From the NCBI RefSeq assembly GCF_007995065.1, contig NZ_VOQR01000001.1, positions 437,001-501,000 of the forward strand: DNA of 64,000 nucleotides. The letters are read 5' to 3'. The first letter of the stretch is position 1, and each line of letters starts with the position of its first letter. Of the stretch, positions 51,606-60,377 are shown piece after piece. Below the pieces are notes generated by a model that was not told the DNA's origin, did not search any database, and saw only the letters and a list, made by a program, of their open reading frames with translations. The DNA is from Sphingomonas ginsenosidivorax (GTDB lineage: Bacteria; Pseudomonadota; Alphaproteobacteria; Sphingomonadales; Sphingomonadaceae). Made by a program: the position numbers and the translations under genes.

Positions 51606-52768
51606 TCATTGTCCGGAGCATGCTCGAGGACGCCGACCATGAACATCCAAGCGATGAAATAGAGGCATAGCGCCGCACCGGCAACCGTGATGATGTTGAT
51701 CAGTCGCTTGGGAAGGAGTGGCTGATCCGGAATATTGGGGTCCACGACCCGCTCGAGATAGTATTGCTGGCGCTGTGCGTCGGCACGCGCCTGAACGAGC
51801 GCGGCGTTCGCGGCCGTTGTGCTTTGCGACGCAAACTCCTGCTCGACGAGCAGGCTTTCATATCCGCCCATTTTCGAGGCTATGCCGCTGCCGCTGCCAA
51901 CCACACGGCTGTCCTGCGAGGCGATCTGGACCGTCAGGGCGCGGGCCCGGCTGCGCAGGGCTGGGATCGACGGGTTACGCGGGGCGACGCTTTGCATCAG
52001 CTCTATCTGCGCCAGGAGCGCGGCGCGTTGTGCGATCAGCGAATTCGAGATCTCCAATACGCCTACGGCCTGCTTAGCGGGATCGATCACCGACTGCGCG
52101 TTGCGATACTGCCCCAACGCCACACGCGCTGCCCTCGCCCTGTTTGTAGCAAGCTCGACCTGCTTCTGGGCCTCGGCGATGGCTTTGGCCTGTGCGCGGG
52201 CATTGAGCCGGTTGACCAGCCCCTCGCTCAGATCAAGTAGGCGCTTGTTGATGATGTAGCTGTCGAAGGGCTTGAACGCATGCACTTTGATAATCGCAGT
52301 GCCATCGTCGGAATCAAAGCGTGCATCGACCATGTCACTATAATATTTGAACAGGCTTTCGAAGCTCGAGGATGAAAAGGGGCGCGGGAAGCGCGAAAAC
52401 ACGTCTGCCTCCGGTACCGAAAACCTGCTGCTTACGCCCGGATTCTTCTCCAGCGACCGCAGAGCATCGCGCGACCGTACGAAAGTCAGGACTTCGTTCG
52501 TCTGTTCCTGTCCGCCTGATATGCCGGTCGTTTGCACCAGATTAGCGAGCGTCGACATCTGCGACCGCTTCTGATCCGCGCTCTTGATAACGAAGCGCGA
52601 TTCGGAAATGTACACGTCCGATGCGATTAGGCCATAATAGACGACCGCCAGGAACGTCGGCAGCATGACAATCAGAATGAACAGGCGTCGCTTCTTTATG
52701 CGCTCCCACAAGGCGGATCGCCGAATTGGCGCTTCATCGTCGACAGAGCCCGAGAGAGTGGCGTTCAT
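51602..52768 (-). CDS. kpsE: Capsule export inner-membrane protein KpsE (CtrB/BexC-like)
   Basis: 388 residues. One helix near residues 30-50 (RLFILIVMLPTFLAVVYYG) and one near 360-380 enclose a periplasmic domain with long coiled coil at about 190-310. SESRFVIKSAD near residue 55 and VDPNIPDQPLLPKRLINII near residue 340 are family signatures of polysaccharide co-polymerase type 3 proteins. It bridges the KpsMT exporter to the outer-membrane lipoprotein encoded divergently at 52977. It is the first gene of the kpsE-kpsM-kpsT operon. Confidence 0.92.
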   Translation of the reverse strand: MNATLSGSVDDEAPIRRSALWERIKKRRLFILIVMLPTFLAVVYYGLIASDVYISESRFVIKSADQKRSQMSTLANLVQTTGISGGQEQTNEVLTFVRSRDALRSLEKNPGVSSRFSVPEADVFSRFPRPFSSSSFESLFKYYSDMVDARFDSDDGTAIIKVHAFKPFDSYIINKRLLDLSEGLVNRLNARAQAKAIAEAQKQVELATNRARAARVALGQYRNAQSVIDPAKQAVGVLEISNSLIAQRAALLAQIELMQSVAPRNPSIPALRSRARALTVQIASQDSRVVGSGSGIASKMGGYESLLVEQEFASQSTTAANAALVQARADAQRQQYYLERVVDPNIPDQPLLPKRLINIITVAGAALCLYFIAWMFMVGVLEHAPDND

Positions 52769-52976
52769 AAATTTTGCTTGGCCTGCAGCGTGTACATGAG
52801 CGTTAGCCGCTAGGCCAACGCGCGTCGTTGCGCAAGGTCGTGTGGCCTCAGGTCACCCGGTCGCACCAGTCGATCGGGGGAAAGCGGCGCGTGTATGAAG
52901 GAAGGATTGCTCATTTCCGAACGCCGATGCTAAGCGACCATCATCAGTGCCGCTTAATGTTTCGAGATCAGGAATG

Positions 52977-54125
52977 ATGAACGCTAAAAAGTCAATTTTT
53001 CTGCCAGTTCTCGTGGCATTGGCAGGCTGCGCGACCCTTCCGTCGAGCGGCCCGACCGGCAAGCAGGTCGAGAAATCCGCGATCGAACCCGAGGATGGGA
53101 CGGCGCCGATCCAGGTCGTGCACGTCAACACGGTCGCCGACCTGCCGGGCGCCGGCGCGAATCTCGCCCCTGCCGCGGTGCTGACCGAACTCGCGCCCCC
53201 GCCGACGGATCTGGTCGGTCCTGGCGACGTTCTCGACATCAGTATCTATGAAGCGGGAGTCGCACTCTTTTCCGCTGCCAGCGGCGGTTCAGCGGGGGCT
53301 CAGGCCGCGGCGGCGCCCGGCGTGCAGGTCCAGAAGCTGCCGCCAACCCGGGTCGACGACCAAGGTGACATCACCATCCCTTACGCGGGGCAGCAGCATG
53401 TCGCCGGTCTCACCCTGCGTGGCGTGGAGGCGAAGATCCTCCGTTCGTTGCGGAAGCTGTCGCAGATGCCGCAGGTTCTGGTCACGATGAGCCAGGCGAT
53501 CACGAATTCGGTCATCGTAAGCGGTGAAGTGGCACGGCCGGGCCGGCTGGTCCTGCAGACCAATCGCGAAAGTCTCTCGGACGTGGTGGCGCTTGCGGGC
53601 GGTTATCGCGGCATTGCGCGCGATCTTACCTTGCGGGTAACGCGCAAGGGCAAGAGCGTCGATCTGCGTGTGAACGATCTGGCCGACGATCCCGCGCTGG
53701 ACGTGCGTGCCTATCCTGGCGATCGGCTGACGCTACTCAGCAACCCGCGGACCTACTCGGTTCTGGGCGCGTCCGGGCGCGTCGAACAGGCGGTGTTCAA
53801 TCGGTCGACGGTGTCGCTGGCGGAGGCCATCGCCGCGGCGGGGGGCGCCAATCCGGCAACCGGCGATCCGGCCGCGATCTTCATCTTCCGCTACGTTCGT
53901 GGGTCCGACGGCGTTGAAGCTCCGGTCGTCTATCACTTGGACATGATGAAGACAGGGGCGTATTTCCTGTCGCAGCGGTTTCCCATCCAGGACAAGGATG
54001 TACTGTACTTCGGCAACGCGGCGGCCAATCAGCCCAGCAAGCTGGTCCAGCTGATCAGCCAGCTATTCTCGCCAATTCTGACGGTCACTAGCGCGGTTCA
54101 GACGGTTCAGAACAGCAACCGGTAA
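52977..54125 (+). CDS. Polysaccharide export outer-membrane lipoprotein (Wza/KpsD-type)
   Basis: 382 residues from ATG 52977 (ATG 52974 is also possible), after CAGGA. The signal peptide MNAKKSIFLPVLVALAGC ends in a lipobox with Cys18. The Poly_export domain begins near residue 85 (VGPGDVLDISIYEAG) and continues through DDQGDITIPYAG near residue 140. Two SLBB segments follow (VIVSGEVARPGRL near residue 185, YSVLGASGRVEQAVF near residue 262). It forms the outer-membrane pore of the capsule machine and matches the exporter encoded divergently. rfbC follows 37 bp later. Confidence 0.92.
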   Translation: MNAKKSIFLPVLVALAGCATLPSSGPTGKQVEKSAIEPEDGTAPIQVVHVNTVADLPGAGANLAPAAVLTELAPPPTDLVGPGDVLDISIYEAGVALFSAASGGSAGAQAAAAPGVQVQKLPPTRVDDQGDITIPYAGQQHVAGLTLRGVEAKILRSLRKLSQMPQVLVTMSQAITNSVIVSGEVARPGRLVLQTNRESLSDVVALAGGYRGIARDLTLRVTRKGKSVDLRVNDLADDPALDVRAYPGDRLTLLSNPRTYSVLGASGRVEQAVFNRSTVSLAEAIAAAGGANPATGDPAAIFIFRYVRGSDGVEAPVVYHLDMMKTGAYFLSQRFPIQDKDVLYFGNAAANQPSKLVQLISQLFSPILTVTSAVQTVQNSNR

Positions 54126-54162
54126 TTGCCGGCGGACGTTGCGATATTTTCTGCGAGGTACC

Positions 54163-54726
54163 ATGGAAGTCCAGACATTCGACATTTCCGACGTCGTCCT
54201 CCTGACGCCGCGACACATCGGCGATGAACGCGGCTATTTCGCCGAGACGTTTCGCGCTGACCTGTTCGCGCAAAAGGTCGGTCATCATGCGTTCGTGCAG
54301 GATAACGAGTCGCGTAGCGCCAGGTCCGGCACGATCCGTGGCCTGCATTTCCAGAGTGATCCCCATGCCCAGGGCAAGTTGGTGCGCTGCACCGCGGGCG
54401 CGCTGTTCGACGTGGCCGTGGATATTCGTCAGGGCTCGCCGACCTATGGCAAATGGGTCGGCGAAACCCTGACCCCGGACAACGGCAAGCAATTGTGGGT
54501 TCCTCCCGGCTTCGCCCACGGTTTTTGCTCGCTCGAGCCCGACACTGTCATATCTTACAAGGTAACGGGATATTACAGTAGCGAATGCGACAAGGGGCTG
54601 GCTTGGGACGATCCCGCGATCGGCATTGCTTGGCCGGCCGTCGCCGACCCCGACACTCTTTCGGCGAAGGACCGCAAGCAGCCGCGTCTGTCCGAACTTC
54701 CTGCCTATTTCTCCTGGAGCAAATAA
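54163..54726 (+). CDS. rfbC: dTDP-4-dehydrorhamnose 3,5-epimerase
   Basis: 187 residues from ATG 54163. FVQDNESRSARSGTIRGLHFQ near residues 46-66 holds the catalytic histidine (GLHFQ), and VRCTAGALFDVAVDIRQGSPTYG plus WVPPGFAHGFCSLE complete the cupin motifs. It converts dTDP-4-keto-6-deoxyglucose to the L-lyxo isomer. rfbC, rfbB, rfbD and rfbA follow one another with gaps of 3 to 21 bases, or an overlap, so all four steps of dTDP-L-rhamnose synthesis are in one operon, likely shared with the export lipoprotein. Confidence 0.95.
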   Translation: MEVQTFDISDVVLLTPRHIGDERGYFAETFRADLFAQKVGHHAFVQDNESRSARSGTIRGLHFQSDPHAQGKLVRCTAGALFDVAVDIRQGSPTYGKWVGETLTPDNGKQLWVPPGFAHGFCSLEPDTVISYKVTGYYSSECDKGLAWDDPAIGIAWPAVADPDTLSAKDRKQPRLSELPAYFSWSK

Positions 54727-54729
54727 CCC

Positions 54730-55806
54730 ATGCGTGTGATCGTCACCGGCGGCGCCGGCTTCATCGGCTCGGCCTTGGTCCGCTATCTGGTGCTGGAAAA
54801 GGGCTACGAGGTCCTGACCATCGATGCGCTGACCTATGCCGGGTGCGAGGCATCGTTGAAGGCGGTTGAGGACAATGCCAATCATCGTTTTCTGAAGGCC
54901 AATATCTGCGATCGCGCCGCGATGGACGAGGCGATTGTCGGCTTTGCGCCCGATCGCATCATGCATCTGGCTGCCGAAAGCCACGTCGATCGCTCGATCA
55001 CCGGCGCGGCGGATTTCATCCAGACCAACGTCGTTGGCAGCTTTACCCTGCTGGAGGCGGCACGCGCCTACTGGAACACGCTCGATGGCGACGCCAAGGC
55101 TGCCTTCCGCTTTCTCCATGTCTCCACCGACGAAGTCTACGGCTCGCTCGGCGACGAGGGTTTGTTCGAAGAAACGACGCCCTACGATCCCAGTTCGCCC
55201 TATTCGGCCTCCAAAGCGGCGTCGGACCATCTGGCGAAAGCCTGGCAGCGGACCTATGGTCTGCCGGTCGTGGTATCGAACTGTTCGAACAATTACGGCC
55301 CCTATCATTTCCCCGAGAAACTGATCCCGCTCGCGATCCTCAATGCCCTCGAGGGACGCAAGTTGCCGGTCTATGGCACGGGTGAGAATATTCGCGACTG
55401 GCTCTACGTCGACGATCATGCCCGTGCGCTCGACATTATTATCGAGCGCGGCGTTCCTGGCGAGACGTACAATGTCGGTGGCCGCAACGAACGCAAGAAC
55501 ATCGACGTCGTACTGCGGATATGCGCAGTGCTCGACGAACTGGTGCCGATCGAGGCGCCGCGCGTCGATTTGATCGAATATGTCACCGATCGTCCCGGGC
55601 ATGATGCACGCTACGCGATCGACGCGACCAGGCTGGAAACGGAGCTGGGCTGGCGTGCGCAGGAGAATTTCGACAGCGGCATCGAAAAGACGGTGCGCTG
55701 GTATCTGGACAATTCGTGGTGGTGGCAGCCGCTTCGCGACGAGTATGACGGACAGCGGCTCGGACTGGCGGATGCCGCTCCCACTGCGGAGGCCGTAAAG
55801 GCATGA
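54730..55806 (+). CDS. rfbB: dTDP-glucose 4,6-dehydratase
   Basis: 358 residues. The NAD-binding motif is [12 protein letters not shown] at residues 7-18. [10 protein letters not shown] near residue 135 holds the catalytic threonine/aspartate/glutamate set and [10 protein letters not shown] near residue 160 holds the YxxxK pair. [15 protein letters not shown] is another RmlB signature. It oxidises and dehydrates dTDP-glucose to the 4-keto-6-deoxy intermediate. Its stop overlaps the rfbD start (ATGA). Confidence 0.96.
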   Translation: MRVIVTGGAGFIGSALVRYLVLEKGYEVLTIDALTYAGCEASLKAVEDNANHRFLKANICDRAAMDEAIVGFAPDRIMHLAAESHVDRSITGAADFIQTNVVGSFTLLEAARAYWNTLDGDAKAAFRFLHVSTDEVYGSLGDEGLFEETTPYDPSSPYSASKAASDHLAKAWQRTYGLPVVVSNCSNNYGPYHFPEKLIPLAILNALEGRKLPVYGTGENIRDWLYVDDHARALDIIIERGVPGETYNVGGRNERKNIDVVLRICAVLDELVPIEAPRVDLIEYVTDRPGHDARYAIDATRLETELGWRAQENFDSGIEKTVRWYLDNSWWWQPLRDEYDGQRLGLADAAPTAEAVKA

Positions 55807-56687
55807 GGATCGCCGTCACGGGCCAGGCTGGCCAGGTCGTCACCAGCCTGGTCGAGCGCGGCGCGATTGCGGGGCACGACGTCATAACGGTCGGTCGTCC
55901 GCAGCTGGATCTGGCCGATCCGGAATCGGTCGCTCGTGCGCTCGCCGCGGCAGCTCCTGATGCGATAGTCTCCGCGGCTGCCTACACCGCTGTTGATCGC
56001 GCCGAGACGGAAAGCGCTCTTGCGTACGCGGTCAATGGCGCGGGCGCAGGCGCAGTTGCGCAGGCGGCAAAGGCGCTGGGTGTGCCGCTCATCCATGTTT
56101 CGACGGACTATGTGTTCGACGGCAAGCTGGACCGCCCATATCGGGAAACCGACCAGACCGGACCAACCGGTGTGTATGGCGCCTCAAAGCTGGCGGGCGA
56201 GCAGGCAGTGCTCTCGACCTATGGCGAGAACAGCGCGGTGCTTCGCGTTGCATGGGTCTACAGCCCGTTCGGTGCGAACTTCGTCAAAACGATGTTGCGT
56301 CTGGCGGGTGACCGGGACGAAGTGTCGGTCGTCGCGGATCAGGTCGGCAACCCTACCAGCGCACTCGATATCGCCGACGGTATCCTGGCTGTCGTGGCCA
56401 ATCTCGTGTCCCACAGCGATCCGGCCATGCGCGGGACATTTCATATGACCGCGCAGGGCGATGCCAGCTGGGCGGATTTCGCCGAAGCCATTTTTGCTGA
56501 ATCCGGCGCAAGGAATGGGCCGTCGGCATCGGTGCGACCGATCGGCACCGCGGATTATCCGACGCCCGCGATGCGCCCCGCCAATTCGCGGCTTGATTGC
56601 GATCGGATTGCTGCAGTCCACGGCATTGCTCTCCCCGCGTGGCAGGGATCGCTCGCCACTACGGTTGCACGTCTTCGCGCTGCCTGA
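55803..56687 (+). CDS. rfbD: dTDP-4-dehydrorhamnose reductase
   Basis: 294 residues. The Rossmann motif is [11 protein letters not shown] near residue 6; it differs slightly from the usual Gxx[17 protein letters not shown] and [10 protein letters not shown] segments near residues 55-105, then [12 protein letters not shown] near residue 127, are typical of RmlD. It makes dTDP-L-rhamnose with NAD(P)H. It lies between rfbB (4-bp overlap) and rfbA (21-bp gap). Confidence 0.95.
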   Translation: MRIAVTGQAGQVVTSLVERGAIAGHDVITVGRPQLDLADPESVARALAAAAPDAIVSAAAYTAVDRAETESALAYAVNGAGAGAVAQAAKALGVPLIHVSTDYVFDGKLDRPYRETDQTGPTGVYGASKLAGEQAVLSTYGENSAVLRVAWVYSPFGANFVKTMLRLAGDRDEVSVVADQVGNPTSALDIADGILAVVANLVSHSDPAMRGTFHMTAQGDASWADFAEAIFAESGARNGPSASVRPIGTADYPTPAMRPANSRLDCDRIAAVHGIALPAWQGSLATTVARLRAA

Positions 56688-56708
56688 TCTTACCTAAAGG
56701 AACGACCG

Positions 56709-57578
56709 ATGAAGGGTATCATTCTCGCTGGCGGCAGTGGCACGCGTCTCTACCCCATGACGCTTTCGACGTCGAAGCAGCTCATGCCGGTCTATGACAA
56801 GCCGATGATCTATTATCCGCTCAGCACGCTGATGCTGGCGGGAATTCGCGAAGTGCTGATCATCTCGACTCCGCGGGATCTGCCGGCCTTCCGATCATTG
56901 CTGGGCGACGGATCCGCTTGGGGCATGACGATAGAATATGCCGAGCAGCCAAGCCCCGACGGTCTGGCGCAGGCCTATATCATCGGTGCCGATTTCGTTG
57001 ATGGTCAGCCTTCTGCACTGATCCTCGGAGACAATATCTATCATGGGCATGGTCTCCCCGAAATCCTCGGCAGTGCATCGTCGCGCAGCGGCGGGGCGAG
57101 CGTGTTTGCCTATCACGTCAACGATCCCGAACGCTATGGCGTGGTCAGCTTCAACGAGGACATGAAGGCGATCACGATCGAGGAGAAGCCGGAGCAGCCC
57201 AAGTCCAACTGGGCGGTCACCGGCCTCTACTTCTACGACGCCCAAGTGGTAGACATCGCCGCCAACATGAAACCGTCTGCGCGCGGCGAGCTGGAGATCA
57301 CCGACGTCAACCGCGTCTACCTGGAGCGGGGCGAACTGAACGTGGAGATCATGGGCCGGGGCTATGCCTGGCTCGACACCGGCACCCCGGACAGCCTGCT
57401 CGACGCGGCCGAGTTCGTTCGCGTCCTGGAAAAGCGCCAAGGCTTCAAGATCGCCAGCCCTGAAGAAATCGCCTTCCGCCAGGGGTTCATCGACGGTCCG
57501 CAGCTGGAGAAGGCGATCGTGAAGCTCGGCAAGTCGGATTATGGCCGGTATCTGCGGGGCGTGTTGGCCGAAAGCTGA
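56709..57578 (+). CDS. rfbA: Glucose-1-phosphate thymidylyltransferase
   Basis: 289 residues. The nucleotidyltransferase signature is [16 protein letters not shown] at residues 3-18. Others are [29 protein letters not shown] near residue 108 with the metal-binding aspartate, and [20 protein letters not shown]. It makes dTDP-glucose from glucose-1-phosphate and dTTP, the first step of the rhamnose pathway. It is the last of the four rfb genes. An 11-bp inverted repeat follows about 60 bp after the stop. Confidence 0.96.
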   Translation: MKGIILAGGSGTRLYPMTLSTSKQLMPVYDKPMIYYPLSTLMLAGIREVLIISTPRDLPAFRSLLGDGSAWGMTIEYAEQPSPDGLAQAYIIGADFVDGQPSALILGDNIYHGHGLPEILGSASSRSGGASVFAYHVNDPERYGVVSFNEDMKAITIEEKPEQPKSNWAVTGLYFYDAQVVDIAANMKPSARGELEITDVNRVYLERGELNVEIMGRGYAWLDTGTPDSLLDAAEFVRVLEKRQGFKIASPEEIAFRQGFIDGPQLEKAIVKLGKSDYGRYLRGVLAES

Positions 57579-57935
57579 TGCTGCAGCTATCGAGCGTTCT
57601 TGTGTCGATCTGCATCGCATCTAGCAAAGGCAAGATCCTCGACCGCTTGTCTGGCGAGTAGCGGTCGAGGTTGGCGCGGTCGCGTTCCGGAGCGCTGAAT
57701 GGCTCGTCCTGCCAAAGAATGAAAGTTCGGCGGCAAACGTCGGCACAGTCTATGGCCAGGGGGGGGCGTTGGTCGCAGGGTCTCCGGTACACTCAAGGCC
57801 TGTCCGGAGGCCAAGTCTCTGGTCTCGATCGGTATACGGCGCTTCGGTCGCGTTAACCGCTGCTCCAAGTCGCACACTTGGCCACCGGCGGTGGTAATCA
57901 CATAGTGTTCGGTTCGATTTCGTAGGCTATTCCAA
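57579..57935. other. 357-bp gap after rfbA with a hairpin and a G8 tract
   Basis: No gene is supported. It holds a perfect 11-bp inverted repeat at 57637-57670 and eight guanines at 57759-57766, about 170 bp before the kinase-like gene. It should end the rfb operon and start the next gene. Confidence 0.5.
57637..57670 (+). terminator. Perfect 11-bp inverted repeat after the rfb operon
   Basis: CCTCGACCGCT and AGCGGTCGAGG pair perfectly across a 12-base loop. No T run follows, only TTGG, so it may be an imperfect terminator or another type of regulatory hairpin. Confidence 0.45.
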
Positions 57936-58793
57936 ATGAGTATTGGAAAGCAGGATCCGCGTATGACTAACCCGATCCGGCTGATCGATCGCCCCCCCGA
58001 GGACCAGCACATCGGCCGCGGGCAAAGCGGAGAAGTATTTCGTCTCGATGATGAGAAGATCCTGAAGCTCTTTTTCTCGCATATCGAGTCGCACACGGTC
58101 GAACGTGAGTATCTGGCAACGTCGATGGCGGCTGAATTGGGTTTGCTGGTTGCCGAACCCTTCGAACACGTCCGCGTTGGGGGGCGCCACGGTCTGATCA
58201 TGCGGTACCTCGAAGGGTTGGTTCTGTTGCGCAAGGTCGGTAAACGCCCCGTTGGCATGACCTTGGCGCTTGTCGCCTTGGCACGGTGGCAGACCCGATT
58301 GCACGGCCAGCCGGCGGGGGCGGGACTGCCAACGATGAAGGCAGTGCTGACGCATCAGGTCGCTGTGTCGGTTGCGGGGGAGGGGCCGATCGCAGCGGCC
58401 GCGCGGGTGCTCCGCGACGGGGCCGATGGCGATCGTCTCTGCCACGGCGATCTGCATTTCGGGAATATCATCGCGACCCCCGACGGTCTCGCCGCCATCG
58501 ACTGGGCCAAAGCCTATGTCGGGGTGGCGGAGGCGGATGTCGCACGCAGCGAATTGCTCATCCGCTACGGCGGCTATGGCCGCTTCATGCGTCGCTATCC
58601 GCCGGCACGGATCCTGCGGCATATGTCCGCGGAATGGTATTTGTTCTGGTATTGCCTGCTATCGAGACGACGTCGGCGCGACATCATGCGGTGGCGGTTG
58701 CCGGTCGCAGTTGCCTGGATGCAGGGTCAGGACACGATGTTCGTCCCCGGCCTCACGCGAGCGATCGCACGCATGACGGCGCGCTACCGCTAG
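57936..58793 (+). CDS. Aminoglycoside-phosphotransferase-fold kinase
   Basis: 285 residues; a start at ATG 57963 would give 276. The nucleotide loop is GRGQSGEVFRLDDEKILKLF at about 27-46, including the lysine. The catalytic loop is CHGDLHFGNIIA near residue 169, and the metal-binding aspartate is in AAIDWAKA near residue 188. This is the APH/choline-kinase fold. Its substrate is not known; a sugar or lipid linked to the capsule is possible, because it lies at the right end of the locus. Antibiotic resistance is not implied. Confidence 0.75.
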   Translation: MSIGKQDPRMTNPIRLIDRPPEDQHIGRGQSGEVFRLDDEKILKLFFSHIESHTVEREYLATSMAAELGLLVAEPFEHVRVGGRHGLIMRYLEGLVLLRKVGKRPVGMTLALVALARWQTRLHGQPAGAGLPTMKAVLTHQVAVSVAGEGPIAAAARVLRDGADGDRLCHGDLHFGNIIATPDGLAAIDWAKAYVGVAEADVARSELLIRYGGYGRFMRRYPPARILRHMSAEWYLFWYCLLSRRRRRDIMRWRLPVAVAWMQGQDTMFVPGLTRAIARMTARYR

Positions 58794-58796
58794 CCG

Positions 58797-60377
58797 TCAG
58801 TTCGCCTCCGTGCGCGGCGCCCCGGTTGCCGTCACCGGCCTCGGCCCATCCGCAGTCGCCTCCAGCGTCGAATCGCCGCCCAGCACGCGGTACAGCGTCA
58901 CGCGGTTCTGGCCGCCCACTAGCAACGTCGCGACCAGGTTGCGCTGCGCCGTATATAGCGAGCGCTGCGCGTCGAGGCTGTTGAGGAAGGTGTCGATGCC
59001 GCCGCGGTAGCGTGCCTCGGTCAGGCGGTAGGTGTCCGCCGCGGCGTCGGCGAAGTTGCGGTTGGCGCGGAGTTGGTCGTCGAGCGTGCCGGCGCGCGCG
59101 AGCGCGTCCGATGTTTCCTGGAACGCGGTCTGGATCGATTTCTCGTAGGTGGCGAGCGCGGCGTCGCGTTGTGCCTTCGAATAGGCGACGCCGGCGACAC
59201 CCGCGCCGGCGCGGAAGATCGGGTAGCTGACCGATGGCGCGACCGAGTAATTGAACGCGCCGCCGGTGAACAGCGACGACAGCGCGCTGCTGGCGAAGCC
59301 GAGCAGCCCGGTCAGCGACACGCGCGGGAACAGTTCCGCGCGCGCTGCGCCGATCTCGGCATTGGCGGCGCGCAGCGCATATTCGGCTTCCACCACGTCG
59401 GGTCGGCGCAACAGGATGCCGCTGTCGAGGCCGGCGGGGAGGGTGGCGACGGTCGGGAACGCCTGGTCGATCGATGCGGGAAGCAGCGTCGGATCGACCG
59501 GCGCGCCGACCAGCAGCTGCAGCGCATTGACGTCCTGCGAGAGCGCAGTGCGCTGTTCGGCAAGGTCGGACTGCGCGGTGAAGAGGATCTGCTGCGCCTG
59601 ACGCAGGTCGGTGCGCGGCGCGATGCCGCCGCGGAGCCGTGCGGTGGTGAGCGTGACGCTGCGTTCCGCGCTGGCGGCCGTATCCTGCGCGATCTTGAGC
59701 AGGCTCTGGTCGGCGGCATAGGTCAGCCAGGCGTTGGCGATGTCGCCGACGAGCGTCAGCCGGGTCGCGCGTGCTGCGGCCTCTGTCTCGAAATAGCGGT
59801 TGAGCGCGGCACCGGTGAGCGAGCGGATACGGCCGAACAGGTCGAGCTCGAACGCAGTGCTGCCCAGATCGACCGAGAAGGCGCTGTTCGAGTTCGACGA
59901 ACTGACGACCGTTCCTCCGGCGCCTGTGCCCGTACCCGTTCCGGTACCGCCGGTCCCGGTGCCGGTTTCCGTACCGCCGGTCCCCGTGCCCGTGCCGCCG
60001 GTCCCGCCACCGCTCGTCGCGGTGCTGCGTGCGCCGTTGCCCCCACCCGAATAGCTGTAGCGGCCGCTGGCATCGACCTGTGGGAGCAGATCGGCGCGCT
60101 GGATGCGGTATTGCGCGCGCGCCGCGGCGATGTTCGCGGCGGCGACGCGCAGGTCGCGGTTGTTGGCGAGTGCCTGGACGATGACCGCCTGCAATCGCGG
60201 ATCGCGGAAGACGTCGCGGTAGGTGATCGCGGGCAGTGCCGCCTCGGACTGGCGCAGATAGGCGTCGCCGACCGGCCAGGACGGCGGCACCGGCAGTTCG
60301 GTGCGTGCATATTTCGGCGCGAGCGAGCAGCCGGCAAGCGCGGTGGCGGCGATCAGGAGGGGGACGAAACGCATCAT
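58797..60377 (-). CDS. RND efflux outer-membrane lipoprotein (OprM/NodT family)
   Basis: 526 residues. The lipobox LIAATALAGCSL places Cys17 as the lipidated residue. The TolC-type repeats are visible, with RDLRVAAANIAAARAQYRIQRA near residue 75 and FELDLFGRIRSLTGAAL near residue 180, and again in the second half. Residues about 113-150 are a glycine/threonine-rich stretch in the position of the first extracellular loop. The start overlaps the stop of the AcrB-like gene (ATGA). It is the outer-membrane exit duct of the tripartite pump. Confidence 0.9.
   Translation of the reverse strand: MMRFVPLLIAATALAGCSLAPKYARTELPVPPSWPVGDAYLRQSEAALPAITYRDVFRDPRLQAVIVQALANNRDLRVAAANIAAARAQYRIQRADLLPQVDASGRYSYSGGGNGARSTATSGGGTGGTGTGTGGTETGTGTGGTGTGTGTGAGGTVVSSSNSNSAFSVDLGSTAFELDLFGRIRSLTGAALNRYFETEAAARATRLTLVGDIANAWLTYAADQSLLKIAQDTAASAERSVTLTTARLRGGIAPRTDLRQAQQILFTAQSDLAEQRTALSQDVNALQLLVGAPVDPTLLPASIDQAFPTVATLPAGLDSGILLRRPDVVEAEYALRAANAEIGAARAELFPRVSLTGLLGFASSALSSLFTGGAFNYSVAPSVSYPIFRAGAGVAGVAYSKAQRDAALATYEKSIQTAFQETSDALARAGTLDDQLRANRNFADAAADTYRLTEARYRGGIDTFLNSLDAQRSLYTAQRNLVATLLVGGQNRVTLYRVLGGDSTLEATADGPRPVTATGAPRTEAN
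59925..60015. repeat. Low-complexity Gly/Thr-coding repeat in the efflux duct gene
   Basis: On the coding strand, GGNACNGGN-type units of 6 to 12 bases repeat imperfectly and read GTGGTGTGTGG, GTGTG and so on in the protein. The array corresponds to the first surface loop of OprM-type proteins. Confidence 0.7.

Noticed and set aside
57936..58793. Aminoglycoside-resistance gene
   Set aside because: It has the APH fold, but the context and low similarity give no reason to assign antibiotic modification.
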